38,065 nt of DNA from Streptomyces sp. MBT65. GTDB taxonomy: Bacteria > Actinomycetota > Actinomycetes > Streptomycetales > Streptomycetaceae. Position numbers and translations under genes: made by a program. The DNA lies in NCBI RefSeq assembly GCF_016612545.1, contig NZ_JAENRY010000081.1, positions 1 through 38,065 of the forward strand, given 5' to 3'. Under the pieces are notes generated by a model that saw only the letters and a program-made list of their open reading frames with translations, had not been told where the DNA came from and did no database searches. This document shows positions 9,148 through 17,418 of this stretch, one piece after another. Positions within the stretch are counted from its first letter, which is position 1. The number at the start of each line of letters is the position of its first letter.

Positions 9148-11223
9148 ATGAGCAGATACCGAACACCGGGAACCATCAGGCGCGCGGCCAGTACCGTGGC
9201 CGCCGGGGCCCTCGCCCTGGCGGGCGTGGTCGCCCTCCCCGCCGCCACCGCCCACGCGGACGCCTCCGCCAAGGGCGACGTCATCGCCAACCTCTGGGAA
9301 TGGAACTGGGACTCCATCGCCTCGGAGTGCACGAACGTCCTGGGACCGGCCGGCTACGGCGCGGTCCAGGTGGCACCGCCCGCCGAGTCGCTCAAGCAGA
9401 CCAACTACTACTGGTGGGACGTCTACCAGCCGTACTCGTACAACCTGAACAGCCGTTTCGGTACGGCGGCCCAGTTCGCGAGCATGGTGAGCGCGTGCCA
9501 CACGGCGGGCGTCAAGGTGTACACGGACGCGGTGATCAACCACACCGCGGCGCAGACCGGCACCGGCTACAACGGCACGACGATCACCAGCAAGTACGAC
9601 ACCCCCGACTGGGACCCGGGCGACTACCACACGTCCGCGGACTGCCCCACCTCCGACCTCACCATCCAGGACTACTCGAACCTGACCCAGGTCCAGAACT
9701 GCGAACTCCTGGGCCTGCCCGACCTGAAGACCGGCTCGGACTCGGTCCGCGCGGGCATCGCGAACTTCCTCAACAAGCAACTCGCCCTCGGTGTCGACGG
9801 GTTCAGGGTCGACGCGGCCAAGCACATCCCCGAGACCGACATGGCGGCGATCGAGGGCAAGCTGACGAGCACGACGGCGGGTGCGGCGCCGTACGTCTTC
9901 CAGGAGATCTACCCCGGCTCGACGCCACAGCCGAGCGACTACTACGCCTCGGGCGACGTCCTCGACTTCACGTACGCGAGCAGGATGAAGTCGGCCTTCC
10001 AGGGCAACGTGAGCGACCTGTCCTCCCTGGAGAGCAGCGGCATCCTCCCGGCCGCCGACTCGGTGTCCTTCGTGACCAACCACGACACCGAACGCAACGG
10101 CCTGCACATGAGCTACAAGGACGGCGACACCTACAAGCTCGCCAACCTCTTCCAGCTCGCCTACAAGTGGTCCACGCCGACGGTGTACGCCAGTTGGGAG
10201 TGGACGCAGAGCGATCAGGCCCCGCCGAACTCCTCCGGCTTCGTCAGCAACACCGACTGCTCCAGCGGCAGTTGGTACTGCCTGGACCGGGACACCGGGG
10301 TCGTGGGCATGGTGGCCTGGCACAACGCGGTGGACACGGCGGCCGTCTCCAACTGGCAGACCAAGTCGTCGAGCGTGATCGGCTTCGGCCGCAGCGGAGC
10401 GGGCTTCTTCGCGCTCAACAACGGTTCCTCGGCGGCGACTTACTCCTTCACTACGGGGATGGCCGACGGCACGTACAAGAACGTGGTGGACGGCGGCGCC
10501 TCGACCGTGACGGTCTCGGGCGGCAGCGCGTCCCTCACCATCCCGGCGAAGAGCGCGATCGCCTTCTACAACTCGTCCTACACCTGCACGGTCGGCTGTG
10601 ACGACACCGGCGGGGGCGGTTCGTCCGGCTCCACGGTGACCGCCACCTTCAACGAGTACGCGTCCACCACGTCCGGCACGAGCGTCTACGTCGTCGGCTC
10701 CATCGACGCGCTGGGCGGCTGGGACACCTCGAAGGCGGTCGCGCTGTCGTCGTCCGGCTACCCGGTCTGGTCCGGGGCGGTGAGCGTGCCGACCAACACG
10801 TCCTTCGCCTTCAAGTACATCAAGAAGGACTCGTCCGGAAACGTCACCTGGGAGTCGAACGCCAACAGGGCCGCCACGACGACGGCTTCGGCGGTCTCGC
10901 TCAACAACTCCTGGAACGTGGCCGACGCGGATGCCACCGACGTGACCTTCAACGAGTACGCGACGACCACCCTCGGCACCAACGTCTACGTCGTCGGCTC
11001 GATCGCCTCGCTCGGCTCCTGGAACACGAGCGACGCGATCCCGCTGTCCTCGGCGTCGTACCCGACCTGGAGCAAGCTGGTCATCGTCCCCAAGAGCACG
11101 ACCTTCGCGTACAAATACATCAAGAAGGACAGCTCAGGGACAGTGACCTGGGAGTCCGGGACGAACCGCTCGTACACGACGGGCACCTCGTCCGGCTACA
11201 CGGCGAGCGACACCTGGAAGTAG
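9148..11223 (+). CDS. aml: Secreted alpha-amylase with two C-terminal CBM20 starch-binding modules
   Basis: The 691-residue endo-acting alpha-amylase cleaves internal alpha-1,4 bonds in starch. The ATG at 9148 (MSRYRTPGTI) gives a typical signal peptide ending near TAHADA, with a CGGAG ribosome-binding site 8 nt upstream. The GH13 barrel resembles the Streptomyces/animal-type amylases (subfamily 32), starting LWEWNWDSIASEC. Its catalytic triad is D222 (GFRVDAAKH), E253 (QEIYPGS) and D313 (TNHDTERNG). A Gly/Ser linker near 485 leads into two tandem CBM20 modules (about 497-590 and 596-691). Each has the FNEYA, VYVVGSI, W and FAFKYIKKDSSG/FAYKYIKKDSSG signatures, so the module was duplicated. 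Family members usually carry one CBM20. Divergent from the amylopullulanase gene. Confidence 0.94.
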   Translation: MSRYRTPGTIRRAASTVAAGALALAGVVALPAATAHADASAKGDVIANLWEWNWDSIASECTNVLGPAGYGAVQVAPPAESLKQTNYYWWDVYQPYSYNLNSRFGTAAQFASMVSACHTAGVKVYTDAVINHTAAQTGTGYNGTTITSKYDTPDWDPGDYHTSADCPTSDLTIQDYSNLTQVQNCELLGLPDLKTGSDSVRAGIANFLNKQLALGVDGFRVDAAKHIPETDMAAIEGKLTSTTAGAAPYVFQEIYPGSTPQPSDYYASGDVLDFTYASRMKSAFQGNVSDLSSLESSGILPAADSVSFVTNHDTERNGLHMSYKDGDTYKLANLFQLAYKWSTPTVYASWEWTQSDQAPPNSSGFVSNTDCSSGSWYCLDRDTGVVGMVAWHNAVDTAAVSNWQTKSSSVIGFGRSGAGFFALNNGSSAATYSFTTGMADGTYKNVVDGGASTVTVSGGSASLTIPAKSAIAFYNSSYTCTVGCDDTGGGGSSGSTVTATFNEYASTTSGTSVYVVGSIDALGGWDTSKAVALSSSGYPVWSGAVSVPTNTSFAFKYIKKDSSGNVTWESNANRAATTTASAVSLNNSWNVADADATDVTFNEYATTTLGTNVYVVGSIASLGSWNTSDAIPLSSASYPTWSKLVIVPKSTTFAYKYIKKDSSGTVTWESGTNRSYTTGTSSGYTASDTWK

Positions 11224-11360
11224 CTCCTTCTCGATTCCCTGCTCATTTCTCCGAACAAATCCGCGGTGGCGCGCATCGGACTCAGTGCACGACACCAAAG
11301 GAGGGCGCGGGGCGCACACAGCGGCCCGCGCCGCGGAGCAGGAGTGGGAGCACGATCACC

Positions 11361-11969
11361 GTGAACGAGCAGCAGAACACCACCGACCAGGTCGCCACCG
11401 CCAAGCCCCGGCACCGCGCCGACCGCCGCTTCGGCCGTACGGTGGTCGGTCTGGCCGCCGTCGCCGGGCTGGGGCTGGCGGGCTGGGCGACCACCGCCAA
11501 CGCCGCGACCTCCGGCACCACCAGCGCCGCGAAGGCGACGCCGACCTGTTCCGCCGCCGCGCTCAAGGCCACGTTCGGCCGCGGGCTCGCCGGTGGCATG
11601 AACCACCAGGGTGTCGTCATCACCCTGCGCAACCTCAGCGGCAAGACCTGCGCGCTGCGCGGCTACCCGGGCCTGGGGCTGGAGAACTCCGCGCACAAGA
11701 AGCTCACGACCCACACCACCTGGGGCAACACCTGGTACGCGCACAACCCCGGCAAGAAGACCCTCACCCTCAAGGACGGCCAGAGCGCCGAGGCCGTCAT
11801 CGCCTGGACCCACGCCAACACCGGCACGTCGGGCGCGGTCCGCGCCGCCTACCTGGAGATCACCCCGCCCGCCTCCACCCAGCACAAGACGCTGGCCTTC
11901 CCCCAGTGGGTCGACCACGGCGACCTCTCCGTGACCGCGCTGGCCAGGCACATCACCGTCAGCTCCTGA
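11361..11969 (+). CDS. DUF4232-type secreted or membrane-anchored protein
   Basis: A 202-residue protein of unknown function. The GTG start at 11361 has GGGAG 10 nt upstream. After a basic N-terminus (RRFGRTVVG) comes one hydrophobic segment at about 28-45 that ends ANAA, which suggests a signal peptide. The mature part shows the pattern of the actinobacterial DUF4232 domain: CSAAAL near the start, VVITLRNLSGKTC, LRGYPGLGLEN and a closing LSVTAL. The two cysteines may form a disulfide. The family has no established role that I know of. The gene lies between the two amylases and converges on the second with only 35 nt between the stops. No CBM or enzyme motif is visible, so a starch role is only suggested by position. 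Confidence 0.8.
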   Translation: MNEQQNTTDQVATAKPRHRADRRFGRTVVGLAAVAGLGLAGWATTANAATSGTTSAAKATPTCSAAALKATFGRGLAGGMNHQGVVITLRNLSGKTCALRGYPGLGLENSAHKKLTTHTTWGNTWYAHNPGKKTLTLKDGQSAEAVIAWTHANTGTSGAVRAAYLEITPPASTQHKTLAFPQWVDHGDLSVTALARHITVSS

Positions 11970-12004
11970 CCTGGCACAGCGCGGGACACGGCGGCCGCCT
12001 CAGC

Positions 12005-13384
12005 TCAGCAGGACGTCTTGCCCGTGTAGATCGCCAGTGCCGTGTTGGAGCCCAGGGTGGCCGTGAACTGCCCGCTGGAGTTCACGGTCACCGTCGTGTT
12101 GTTCTGGACGTTGCAGTACGTGCCCGCCGCCATCGACGTCTGGTACGTCTGCGTCAGCGAGTACGACTCGTGGTTGATCGCCACGTAGCCCTTGCTGCCG
12201 CGGCCGAAGGCGATCGCGTCGTTGCCGTCGTCCCACCAGTTGGTGAGGGACTGGCCGCTCGTGGTGTTGCGGAAGGCGACCATGGACTTGATCTCCGGCC
12301 AGGCGTGCTGGCACTTCCAGCCGTCCTGCCAACAGGCCGTCACCGAGCCCCCGTTGGGCGGGCCGGCGTCCGTGTCCGACCATTCGTAGCCGGAGTTGAT
12401 GTCCGGGGCGCCGTAGGGGTACGCGAGCATGAAGACGTTCGCCAGGGTGTAGTTGGCGCCGTCCTTGTAGTTGAGAGTGCTGCCGTTGCGCTCCGTGTCG
12501 TGGTTGTCGACGAAGACTCCCGCCACCGAGCTGCTCAGGTAGCCCCAGCCCTCGCCGTAGTTCTTCAGGTAGGCGAGGTTCTCGTTGTTGAAGACGCGCT
12601 TGAGGTCGTAGGCGTAGCGGAACTCCTGGACGTCGCCGTTCCCGGTGTACTCGGTGGGCTGGACGGCCTCGCCGGAGCCGTAGATGACCTCCTGCTTCCA
12701 GTACACGGAGGGGTTCGACAGGCGGGACTTGATGTTCGCGAGGTCGGTCGCCGGGATGTGCTTGGCCGCGTCGATGCGGAAGCCGTCGGCGCCGTAGCCG
12801 AGGAGGGTGTTCATGTAGCCCGCGATGGTGGACCGGACGTACTCCTCGCCCGTGTCCAGGTCGGCCAGGCCGACCAGTTCGCAGTTCTGGACGTTGGCAC
12901 GGTTGGTGTAGTCGCCGACCAGGGACGTGCAGTCGTCCATGTCGTACGAGGAGTACAGGCCGGGGTAGTTGTACTTCGTGTACGACGAACCGCCGGTGCC
13001 GGTGCCGCTGCCCGCCGACATGTGGTTGACGACCGTGTCGACGACGACCTTCACGCCCGCCGCGTGGCAGGTGCTGATCATGTTCTGGAAGGCGGTCGCG
13101 TCGCCGAGCCGCCCGGCGATCCTGTAACTCACCGGCTGGTACGACGTCCACCACTGCGAGCCCTGTATGTGCTCGGCGGGCGGGGAGACCTGGACGTAGC
13201 CGTAACCGGCCGGGCCGAGGGTGTTGGTGCACTCCTTGGCGACCGAGGCGAAGTTCCACTCGAAGAGGACGGCGGTGACGTCCTTGGTGCCGGGTGGGGA
13301 GGCATGTGCGGTGCCGGGTACCAGGAGGGCCGTCGCGGCGGCGAGGGCGAAGGCTCCTGCAAGTGATCTGCTGCTGTTGGCCAT
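12005..13384 (-). CDS. Secreted alpha-amylase lacking CBM20
   Basis: This 459-residue alpha-amylase starts at the ATG at 13384 (MANSSRSLAG), preceded by AAGGA at 7 nt; an upstream start at 13411 would spoil the signal peptide. After the signal sequence (cleavage near AHAS) the GH13 barrel begins VLFEWNFASVAKEC and has D205 (GFRIDAAKH), E232 (KQEVIYG) and D296 (DNHDTERNG). It ends in a C-terminal beta domain and stops without a CBM20, unlike its larger relative at 9148. The two share ECTNxLGPAGYG, the VQVxPPAE segment and YKDG, so they are diverged paralogs. It lies downstream of aglA on the same strand, after a terminator hairpin. Two copies of a candidate MalR site lie on either side of that hairpin, upstream of this gene, so it probably has its own MalR-controlled promoter. 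Confidence 0.93.
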   Translation of the reverse strand: MANSSRSLAGAFALAAATALLVPGTAHASPPGTKDVTAVLFEWNFASVAKECTNTLGPAGYGYVQVSPPAEHIQGSQWWTSYQPVSYRIAGRLGDATAFQNMISTCHAAGVKVVVDTVVNHMSAGSGTGTGGSSYTKYNYPGLYSSYDMDDCTSLVGDYTNRANVQNCELVGLADLDTGEEYVRSTIAGYMNTLLGYGADGFRIDAAKHIPATDLANIKSRLSNPSVYWKQEVIYGSGEAVQPTEYTGNGDVQEFRYAYDLKRVFNNENLAYLKNYGEGWGYLSSSVAGVFVDNHDTERNGSTLNYKDGANYTLANVFMLAYPYGAPDINSGYEWSDTDAGPPNGGSVTACWQDGWKCQHAWPEIKSMVAFRNTTSGQSLTNWWDDGNDAIAFGRGSKGYVAINHESYSLTQTYQTSMAAGTYCNVQNNTTVTVNSSGQFTATLGSNTALAIYTGKTSC

Positions 13385-13429
13385 GTGGGGTTCCTTCTCC
13401 GTTGAAGGCACTCGGGCGCTTGAAGGTTC

Positions 13430-13438
13430 TTGCTGAAA
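13430..13438. promoter_or_regulatory. Candidate MalR operator, degenerate copy, upstream of the second amylase gene
   Basis: TTGCTGAAA differs from TTGCWGCAA in one base. It sits in the 17-mer GTTCTTGCTGAAACTTC (13426-13442), which is 15/17 identical to the reverse complement of 13506-13522. The site is about 45-55 bp upstream of the amylase start at 13384, a position suited to repression. Confidence 0.5.
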
Positions 13439-13470
13439 CTTCTTGGAAACCTTGCGGTCGCCCAGATGTT

Positions 13471-13501
13471 AAAGGCCCGCCGCCCAAAAGGGCAGCGGGC
13501 C
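13471..13501 (-). terminator. Rho-independent-type terminator of aglA
   Basis: On the minus strand a 12-bp GC-rich stem (arms 13490-13501 and 13474-13485, loop of four bases) pairs completely when one G-U wobble is allowed and is followed by UUUAA. It begins 21 nt after the aglA stop codon, so it should end the malE-F-G-aglA transcript before the amylase gene. Confidence 0.75.
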
Positions 13502-13509
13502 GTGTGAAG

Positions 13510-13518
13510 TTGCTGCAA
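13510..13518. promoter_or_regulatory. Candidate MalR operator immediately downstream of aglA
   Basis: TTGCTGCAA is an exact palindromic match to the recurring TTGCWGCAA motif. It starts just before the aglA terminator and abuts the aglA stop codon. Together with the copy at 13430 it brackets the terminator in inverted orientation, 80 bp apart (about eight helical turns), which would allow repression of the amylase promoter by DNA looping. Confidence 0.55.
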
Positions 13519-13522
13519 GAAC

Positions 13523-15217
13523 TTACGGGGTGGTGGTCCACCACACTGTCGTGTCGGCGGGCAGCTTCGCCTCGCCGGCCGTCTCGGTCACCTCACCGCT
13601 GGCGAGCAGAAGGCGGCCGTACGCCTTCGTCGTCACGGACTCCCCGCTCGTGTTGGCCACGCACACGAACTCCCCGCGCCGGAAGGCGAGTACGCCCTCG
13701 GGCGCCCGCAGCCACTCCACCGAGTCGCCCGCGCCCAGGTCGAGTTGGGCGCGGCGGGCGGCGAGCGCTGCCCGGTACAGCTCCAGCGTGGAGCCGGCCG
13801 CCCCGGTCTGCGCCTCGATGCTCAACTCGCCCCAGCCGTCCGGCTGCGGCAGCCAACTGCCCCCGCTTCCGAAGCCGTACGACGATCCCTCGCGCGTCCA
13901 CGGGATCGGCACCCGGCACCCGTCCCGGAAGCCGTCCTGGCCCGCGCCCCGGAAGTAGGCGGGGTCCTGGCGGACCTCGTCCGGGAGGTCCACGACATCC
14001 GGCAGGCCGAGTTCCTCGCCCTGGTAGATGTACGCCGAGCCGGGCAGCGCCAGCATCAGCAGCGAGGCCGCGCGGGCCCGGCGCAGGCCCAGCTCCCGGT
14101 CGCCCGCCAGGCGGATCTGGGTGCCGAGGCCGGGCGGGTTGGCGAAGCGGGTGGCGTGCCGGGTGACGTCGTGGTTGGAGAGGACCCAGGTGGCGGGGGC
14201 GCCGACCGGGCGCATGGCCTCCAGGGTGCGGTCGATGACCGTACGGAGTTCCGCCGCGTCCCAATCCGTCGCCAGGTACTGGAAGTTGAAGGCCTGGTGG
14301 AGTTCGTCCGGGCGGACGTAGTTCGCGGTGCGCTCGACCGTGGGGGTCCATGCCTCGGCGACGAAGATGCGCTCGCCCGCGTACTCGTCGAGGACCGTGC
14401 GCCACTGGCGGTACACGTCGTGCACGCCGTCCTGGTCGAAGAACGGCATGACATCGTTGCCCAGCAGCTTGAGTTGGTCGTGCGAGCCGAGGTCGGGCAG
14501 GCCCGCCGCCTTCACCAGGCCGTGCGCCACGTCGATACGGAAACCGTCGACCCCGATGTCCAGCCAGAAGCGCAGGATCGAGCGGAACTCGTCGCCCACC
14601 GCCGGGTGTTCCCAGTTGAAGTCGGGCTGCTCCGGCGCGAAGAGGTGCAGGTACCACTCCCCCGCCGAGCCGTCCGGTTCGGTGACCCGCGTCCAGGCCG
14701 GGCCGCCGAAGATGGACTCCCAGTCGTTGGGCGGGAGTTCGCCGTGCTCGCCCTTTCCGGGGCGGAAGTGGTAGCGCTCGCGCGACGGTGAGCCGGGGCC
14801 CTCCCGCAACGCCCGCTTGAACCACTCGTGTTGGTCCGAGGAGTGGTTGGGGACCAGGTCGACGATGATGCGCAGACCGAGTCCGTGGGCGTCCCGGATC
14901 AGCGCGTCGGCGTCGAGCAGGTTGCCGAACATGGGGTCCACGGCACGGTAGTCGGCGACGTCGTAGCCGGCGTCCGCCTGCGGGGAGGCGTAGAACGGGC
15001 TGAGCCAGACGGCGTCGATGCCGAGGTCGCGCAGATACGGGAGGCGGGCGCGGACGCCCTCCAGGTCGCCCATGCCGTCGCCGTTGCTGTCGGCGAAGCT
15101 GCGGGGGTAGACCTGGTAGATCACGGCGTCCCGCCACCAGTCGCCGCGCCGGTCGCCGCGCTTGGCTCGAGCGGGGTTCTGCGGTGCGGGGGCGATGGCC
15201 GAGTGCTGCTGGGTCAT
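13523..15217 (-). CDS. aglA: GH13 alpha-glucosidase, cytoplasmic (maltodextrin breakdown)
   Basis: The protein of about 564 residues has no signal peptide and belongs to the GH13 oligo-1,6-/alpha-glucosidase branch: DAVIYQVYPRSFADSNGDG near the N-terminus, region I VDLVPNHSSDQH, nucleophile D229 (GFRIDVAHG), acid E288 (FVAEAWTP) and D350 (LSNHDVTRH). It should split imported maltose and maltodextrins to glucose. The ATG at 15217 (MTQQHSAIA) is favoured, with AAGGA only 4 nt upstream; an ATG at 15250 is possible. It follows malG by about 200 nt on the same strand. A hairpin-ended repeat lies in that gap, so read-through from malEFG is likely but may be reduced. The gene name follows the equivalent Streptomyces locus and is an inference. 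Confidence 0.88.
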   Translation of the reverse strand: MTQQHSAIAPAPQNPARAKRGDRRGDWWRDAVIYQVYPRSFADSNGDGMGDLEGVRARLPYLRDLGIDAVWLSPFYASPQADAGYDVADYRAVDPMFGNLLDADALIRDAHGLGLRIIVDLVPNHSSDQHEWFKRALREGPGSPSRERYHFRPGKGEHGELPPNDWESIFGGPAWTRVTEPDGSAGEWYLHLFAPEQPDFNWEHPAVGDEFRSILRFWLDIGVDGFRIDVAHGLVKAAGLPDLGSHDQLKLLGNDVMPFFDQDGVHDVYRQWRTVLDEYAGERIFVAEAWTPTVERTANYVRPDELHQAFNFQYLATDWDAAELRTVIDRTLEAMRPVGAPATWVLSNHDVTRHATRFANPPGLGTQIRLAGDRELGLRRARAASLLMLALPGSAYIYQGEELGLPDVVDLPDEVRQDPAYFRGAGQDGFRDGCRVPIPWTREGSSYGFGSGGSWLPQPDGWGELSIEAQTGAAGSTLELYRAALAARRAQLDLGAGDSVEWLRAPEGVLAFRRGEFVCVANTSGESVTTKAYGRLLLASGEVTETAGEAKLPADTTVWWTTTP

Positions 15218-15350
15218 GGCGTCCTTGGTACGTAACGGGGTTCTGGTCATGGGGAGTTGGGGGCGAGGCGGCCGTGATGTCAGCGGGGTCGGATGGACGT
15301 CACGGCCGCCTCGGGTCTCTTGTCGGGTGCGGCTGGGTGGGGGCTGGGCG

Positions 15351-15402
15351 CGCCCACGCGGCGGAGCCGCACATCGACACGGCCCCGCGCCCTGTGGGGC
15401 GC
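15351..15402. repeat. Dispersed intergenic repeat with terminal hairpin, copy A
   Basis: A 42-bp sequence (15351-15392) recurs at 21221-21262 with three mismatches. Each copy ends in the same hairpin stem, GCGCCC/GGGCGC, but with a different 4-nt loop (TGTG here, CTCA there). This copy lies just downstream of the malG stop, between malG and aglA. From general knowledge, similar intergenic repeats are abundant in Streptomyces genomes; their function is not settled. A role as terminator or mRNA end-stabilizer fits both positions. Confidence 0.7.
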
Positions 15403-15418
15403 CCCAGTCACCGGCGTA

Positions 15419-16291
15419 TCAACCCTTGGTGCCGCCTGCCGTGAGGCCGGTGACGAGGTTCTTCTGCACCAGATAGAAGAACGCGGCCACCGGTATCGCG
15501 ATCAGCACCGCCGTCGCGGCCATCAGGTTGCGCTGCGCGTCGTGCTCGCTCACGAACGTCTGCAACCCGACCGCGAACGTGTACTTCGTGTCGGACAGCA
15601 TGAACGTGGACGCGAACGCGACCTCGCCGAAAGCCGTGAGGAAGCTGTAGAACGCGGCGACCGCCAGGCCCGGCTTGGCGAGCGGCAGGATCAGTCGCAG
15701 GAACGTGCCGAAGGGGTTCAGCCCGTCGACGCGTCCCGCCTCGTCGATCTCGAACGGGATCGTGTCGAAGTAGCCCTTCAGCAGCCATGCGCAGTAGGGC
15801 ACCGCGGTCGAGCAGTAGACGAGGATGAGACCAAGGTAGCTGTCGATGAGCTGGAGGTCCGCCAGAATCTGGTACATCGGCACGATGAGTACCGCTATCG
15901 GGAACATCTGGGTGACCAGCAGCACCCACATGAACTTCCGGTAGCCGGGGAAGCGCATCCGCGAGACGGCGTAGCCGGTGCTGGCCGCGATCGTCACGCC
16001 GATGACCGTGGTGCCCAGCGAGACGATCAGCGAACTCTTCAACCAGTCGAAGAACCCGGTGTGTTGGAGCACGAACGAGTAGTTGTCGAACGTCATCTTC
16101 TTCCAGATGCCGGCCGGGTGGAGATAGTCGTCCGAGTCCGGGCCGAGCGAGAGGAAGACCAGCCAGGCGATCGGGAAGAGGGCGACCAGGCTCGCGACGA
16201 TCAGGAAGCCGTGCGAGGCGAGGGCGCCGGAGCGGCTCAACTCGCCCCGGCGGCGCGTCCGTCGGGGCGGGGTGTCGGTCGTGCTGCTCAT
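15419..16291 (-). CDS. malG: Maltodextrin ABC transporter permease MalG
   Basis: A polytopic inner-membrane permease of about 290 residues for maltose/maltodextrin import. It has about six membrane segments and the EAA loop (EIDEAGRVDGLNPFGTFLRL followed by ILPLAKPG) that contacts the transport ATPase. The ATG at 16291 (MSSTTDTPPR) is chosen because GGAG lies 6 nt before it and it starts 13 nt after the malF stop; an ATG at 16327 would overlap malF and has no ribosome-binding site. The family is MalG/GanQ-type. It would pair with MalF and receive sugar from MalE. No MalK-type ATPase lies nearby; Streptomyces generally uses a shared MsiK. Confidence 0.93.
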   Translation of the reverse strand: MSSTTDTPPRRTRRRGELSRSGALASHGFLIVASLVALFPIAWLVFLSLGPDSDDYLHPAGIWKKMTFDNYSFVLQHTGFFDWLKSSLIVSLGTTVIGVTIAASTGYAVSRMRFPGYRKFMWVLLVTQMFPIAVLIVPMYQILADLQLIDSYLGLILVYCSTAVPYCAWLLKGYFDTIPFEIDEAGRVDGLNPFGTFLRLILPLAKPGLAVAAFYSFLTAFGEVAFASTFMLSDTKYTFAVGLQTFVSEHDAQRNLMAATAVLIAIPVAAFFYLVQKNLVTGLTAGGTKG

Positions 16292-16304
16292 GGGGGCTCC
16301 TGTC

Positions 16305-17309
16305 TCAGATCGCGAGCTGTTGGTCATTGCGGTTCAGCCAGCGGCGGTAGAAGGAGGTGAAGACGATCAGGATGGCCAGCAGCAGGATGCCGTAGGCGGC
16401 CGACTGGGCGAATTCGCGCGGCTGTTGGCCGAAGCCGAGGTAGTACGACCAGGTGACGAGGATCGAGGCGTCGGGGGCCGTGTTGCCGAACAGCAGGAAG
16501 ATGACGGCGAACTGGTTGAAGGTCCAGATGACGCCGAGGAGCACGACGGTGGAGCTGACCGACCTCAGGCCCGGCAGGGTGACGTAGCGGAAGCGCTGCC
16601 AGGGGCTCGCGCCGTCCATCTCGGCGGCCTCGTAGAGCGAGGCGTCGATGGACTGGAGTCCGCCGAGCATCGAGACCATCATGAACGGCACACCGCACCA
16701 GGTGTTGACCATGATCGCGGCGGTCCGCTGCCAGAACGTGCTCTCCAGCCAGTCGGGTTGGGGCAGGTGCAGGGAGTGCAGCGCGGTGTTGATGATGCCG
16801 CCGTCGGCGAGCATGAACCGCCAGCCGAAGACCGTGACGAAGGTGGGGACGGCCCACGGCAGGATCAGGATCAGCCGGTACAGCGTGCGCCCGCGCAGCT
16901 TCTGGTTGAGCAGCAGGGCGAGGGCGAGACCGATCGTGTAGTGCAGGGTGACGCAGATCGCGGTCCACACGATCGTCCAGATGAAGTGCGACCAGAAGCG
17001 GTCGTACGACGTCGGGCCGAACAGGATGTCCTTGTAGTTGTCGAGCCCGATGAACTTGTAGGTGGCGTCGATGTGGTTGACGCCGATCGTGCGCGCGGTG
17101 TTGAGGCTGTTGGCGTCGGTGAGCGTCAAGTACAGGCCGTACACCAGGGGGTAGAGCACGAGGACGCCGAGCACGACGACCACGGGGATGATCATCGCGT
17201 ACGCGTACCAGTGCTTCTGGTAGCCGTGCCTGAGGCGCCTGCCCGGGCCGGGGCGGGGTGCGCGGTCACCGTGGCGCTTGCCGGTCGCGCGGTCGATGGC
17301 GACTGTCAT
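16305..17309 (-). CDS. malF: Maltodextrin ABC transporter permease MalF
   Basis: This 334-residue permease has a cytoplasmic basic N-terminus (residues 1-35), then about six transmembrane segments. An EAA loop, LYEAAEMDGASPWQRFRYVT with LPGL, lies in the C-terminal third. It is shorter than E. coli MalF, which has an extra periplasmic domain, and matches actinobacterial sugar permeases. It lies between malE and malG; the 109-nt gap from malE holds a stem-loop that probably lowers downstream expression relative to the binding protein. It should form the membrane channel with MalG. Confidence 0.93.
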   Translation of the reverse strand: MTVAIDRATGKRHGDRAPRPGPGRRLRHGYQKHWYAYAMIIPVVVVLGVLVLYPLVYGLYLTLTDANSLNTARTIGVNHIDATYKFIGLDNYKDILFGPTSYDRFWSHFIWTIVWTAICVTLHYTIGLALALLLNQKLRGRTLYRLILILPWAVPTFVTVFGWRFMLADGGIINTALHSLHLPQPDWLESTFWQRTAAIMVNTWCGVPFMMVSMLGGLQSIDASLYEAAEMDGASPWQRFRYVTLPGLRSVSSTVVLLGVIWTFNQFAVIFLLFGNTAPDASILVTWSYYLGFGQQPREFAQSAAYGILLLAILIVFTSFYRRWLNRNDQQLAI

Positions 17310-17362
17310 GGTTGGTTCGACACCTTCTGCGAGTTCAGGGGTTGGGCCTGCGCGCAGGCCGA

Positions 17363-17411
17363 TGGCCGCCGGATCCGTCCCCCGGGTACTTCTCCGCGGA
17401 TCCGACGGCCA
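17363..17411 (-). terminator. malE-malF intercistronic stem-loop (attenuator or mRNA stabilizer)
   Basis: Arms of 15 bp (17363-17377 and 17397-17411) pair at 14 of 15 positions around a 19-nt loop, a few nt after the malE stop. There is no U-run. In sugar-uptake operons such structures commonly protect the abundant binding-protein mRNA and reduce transcription into the permease genes. That role is inferred from position. Confidence 0.7.
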
Positions 17412-17418
17412 CTCGGGG

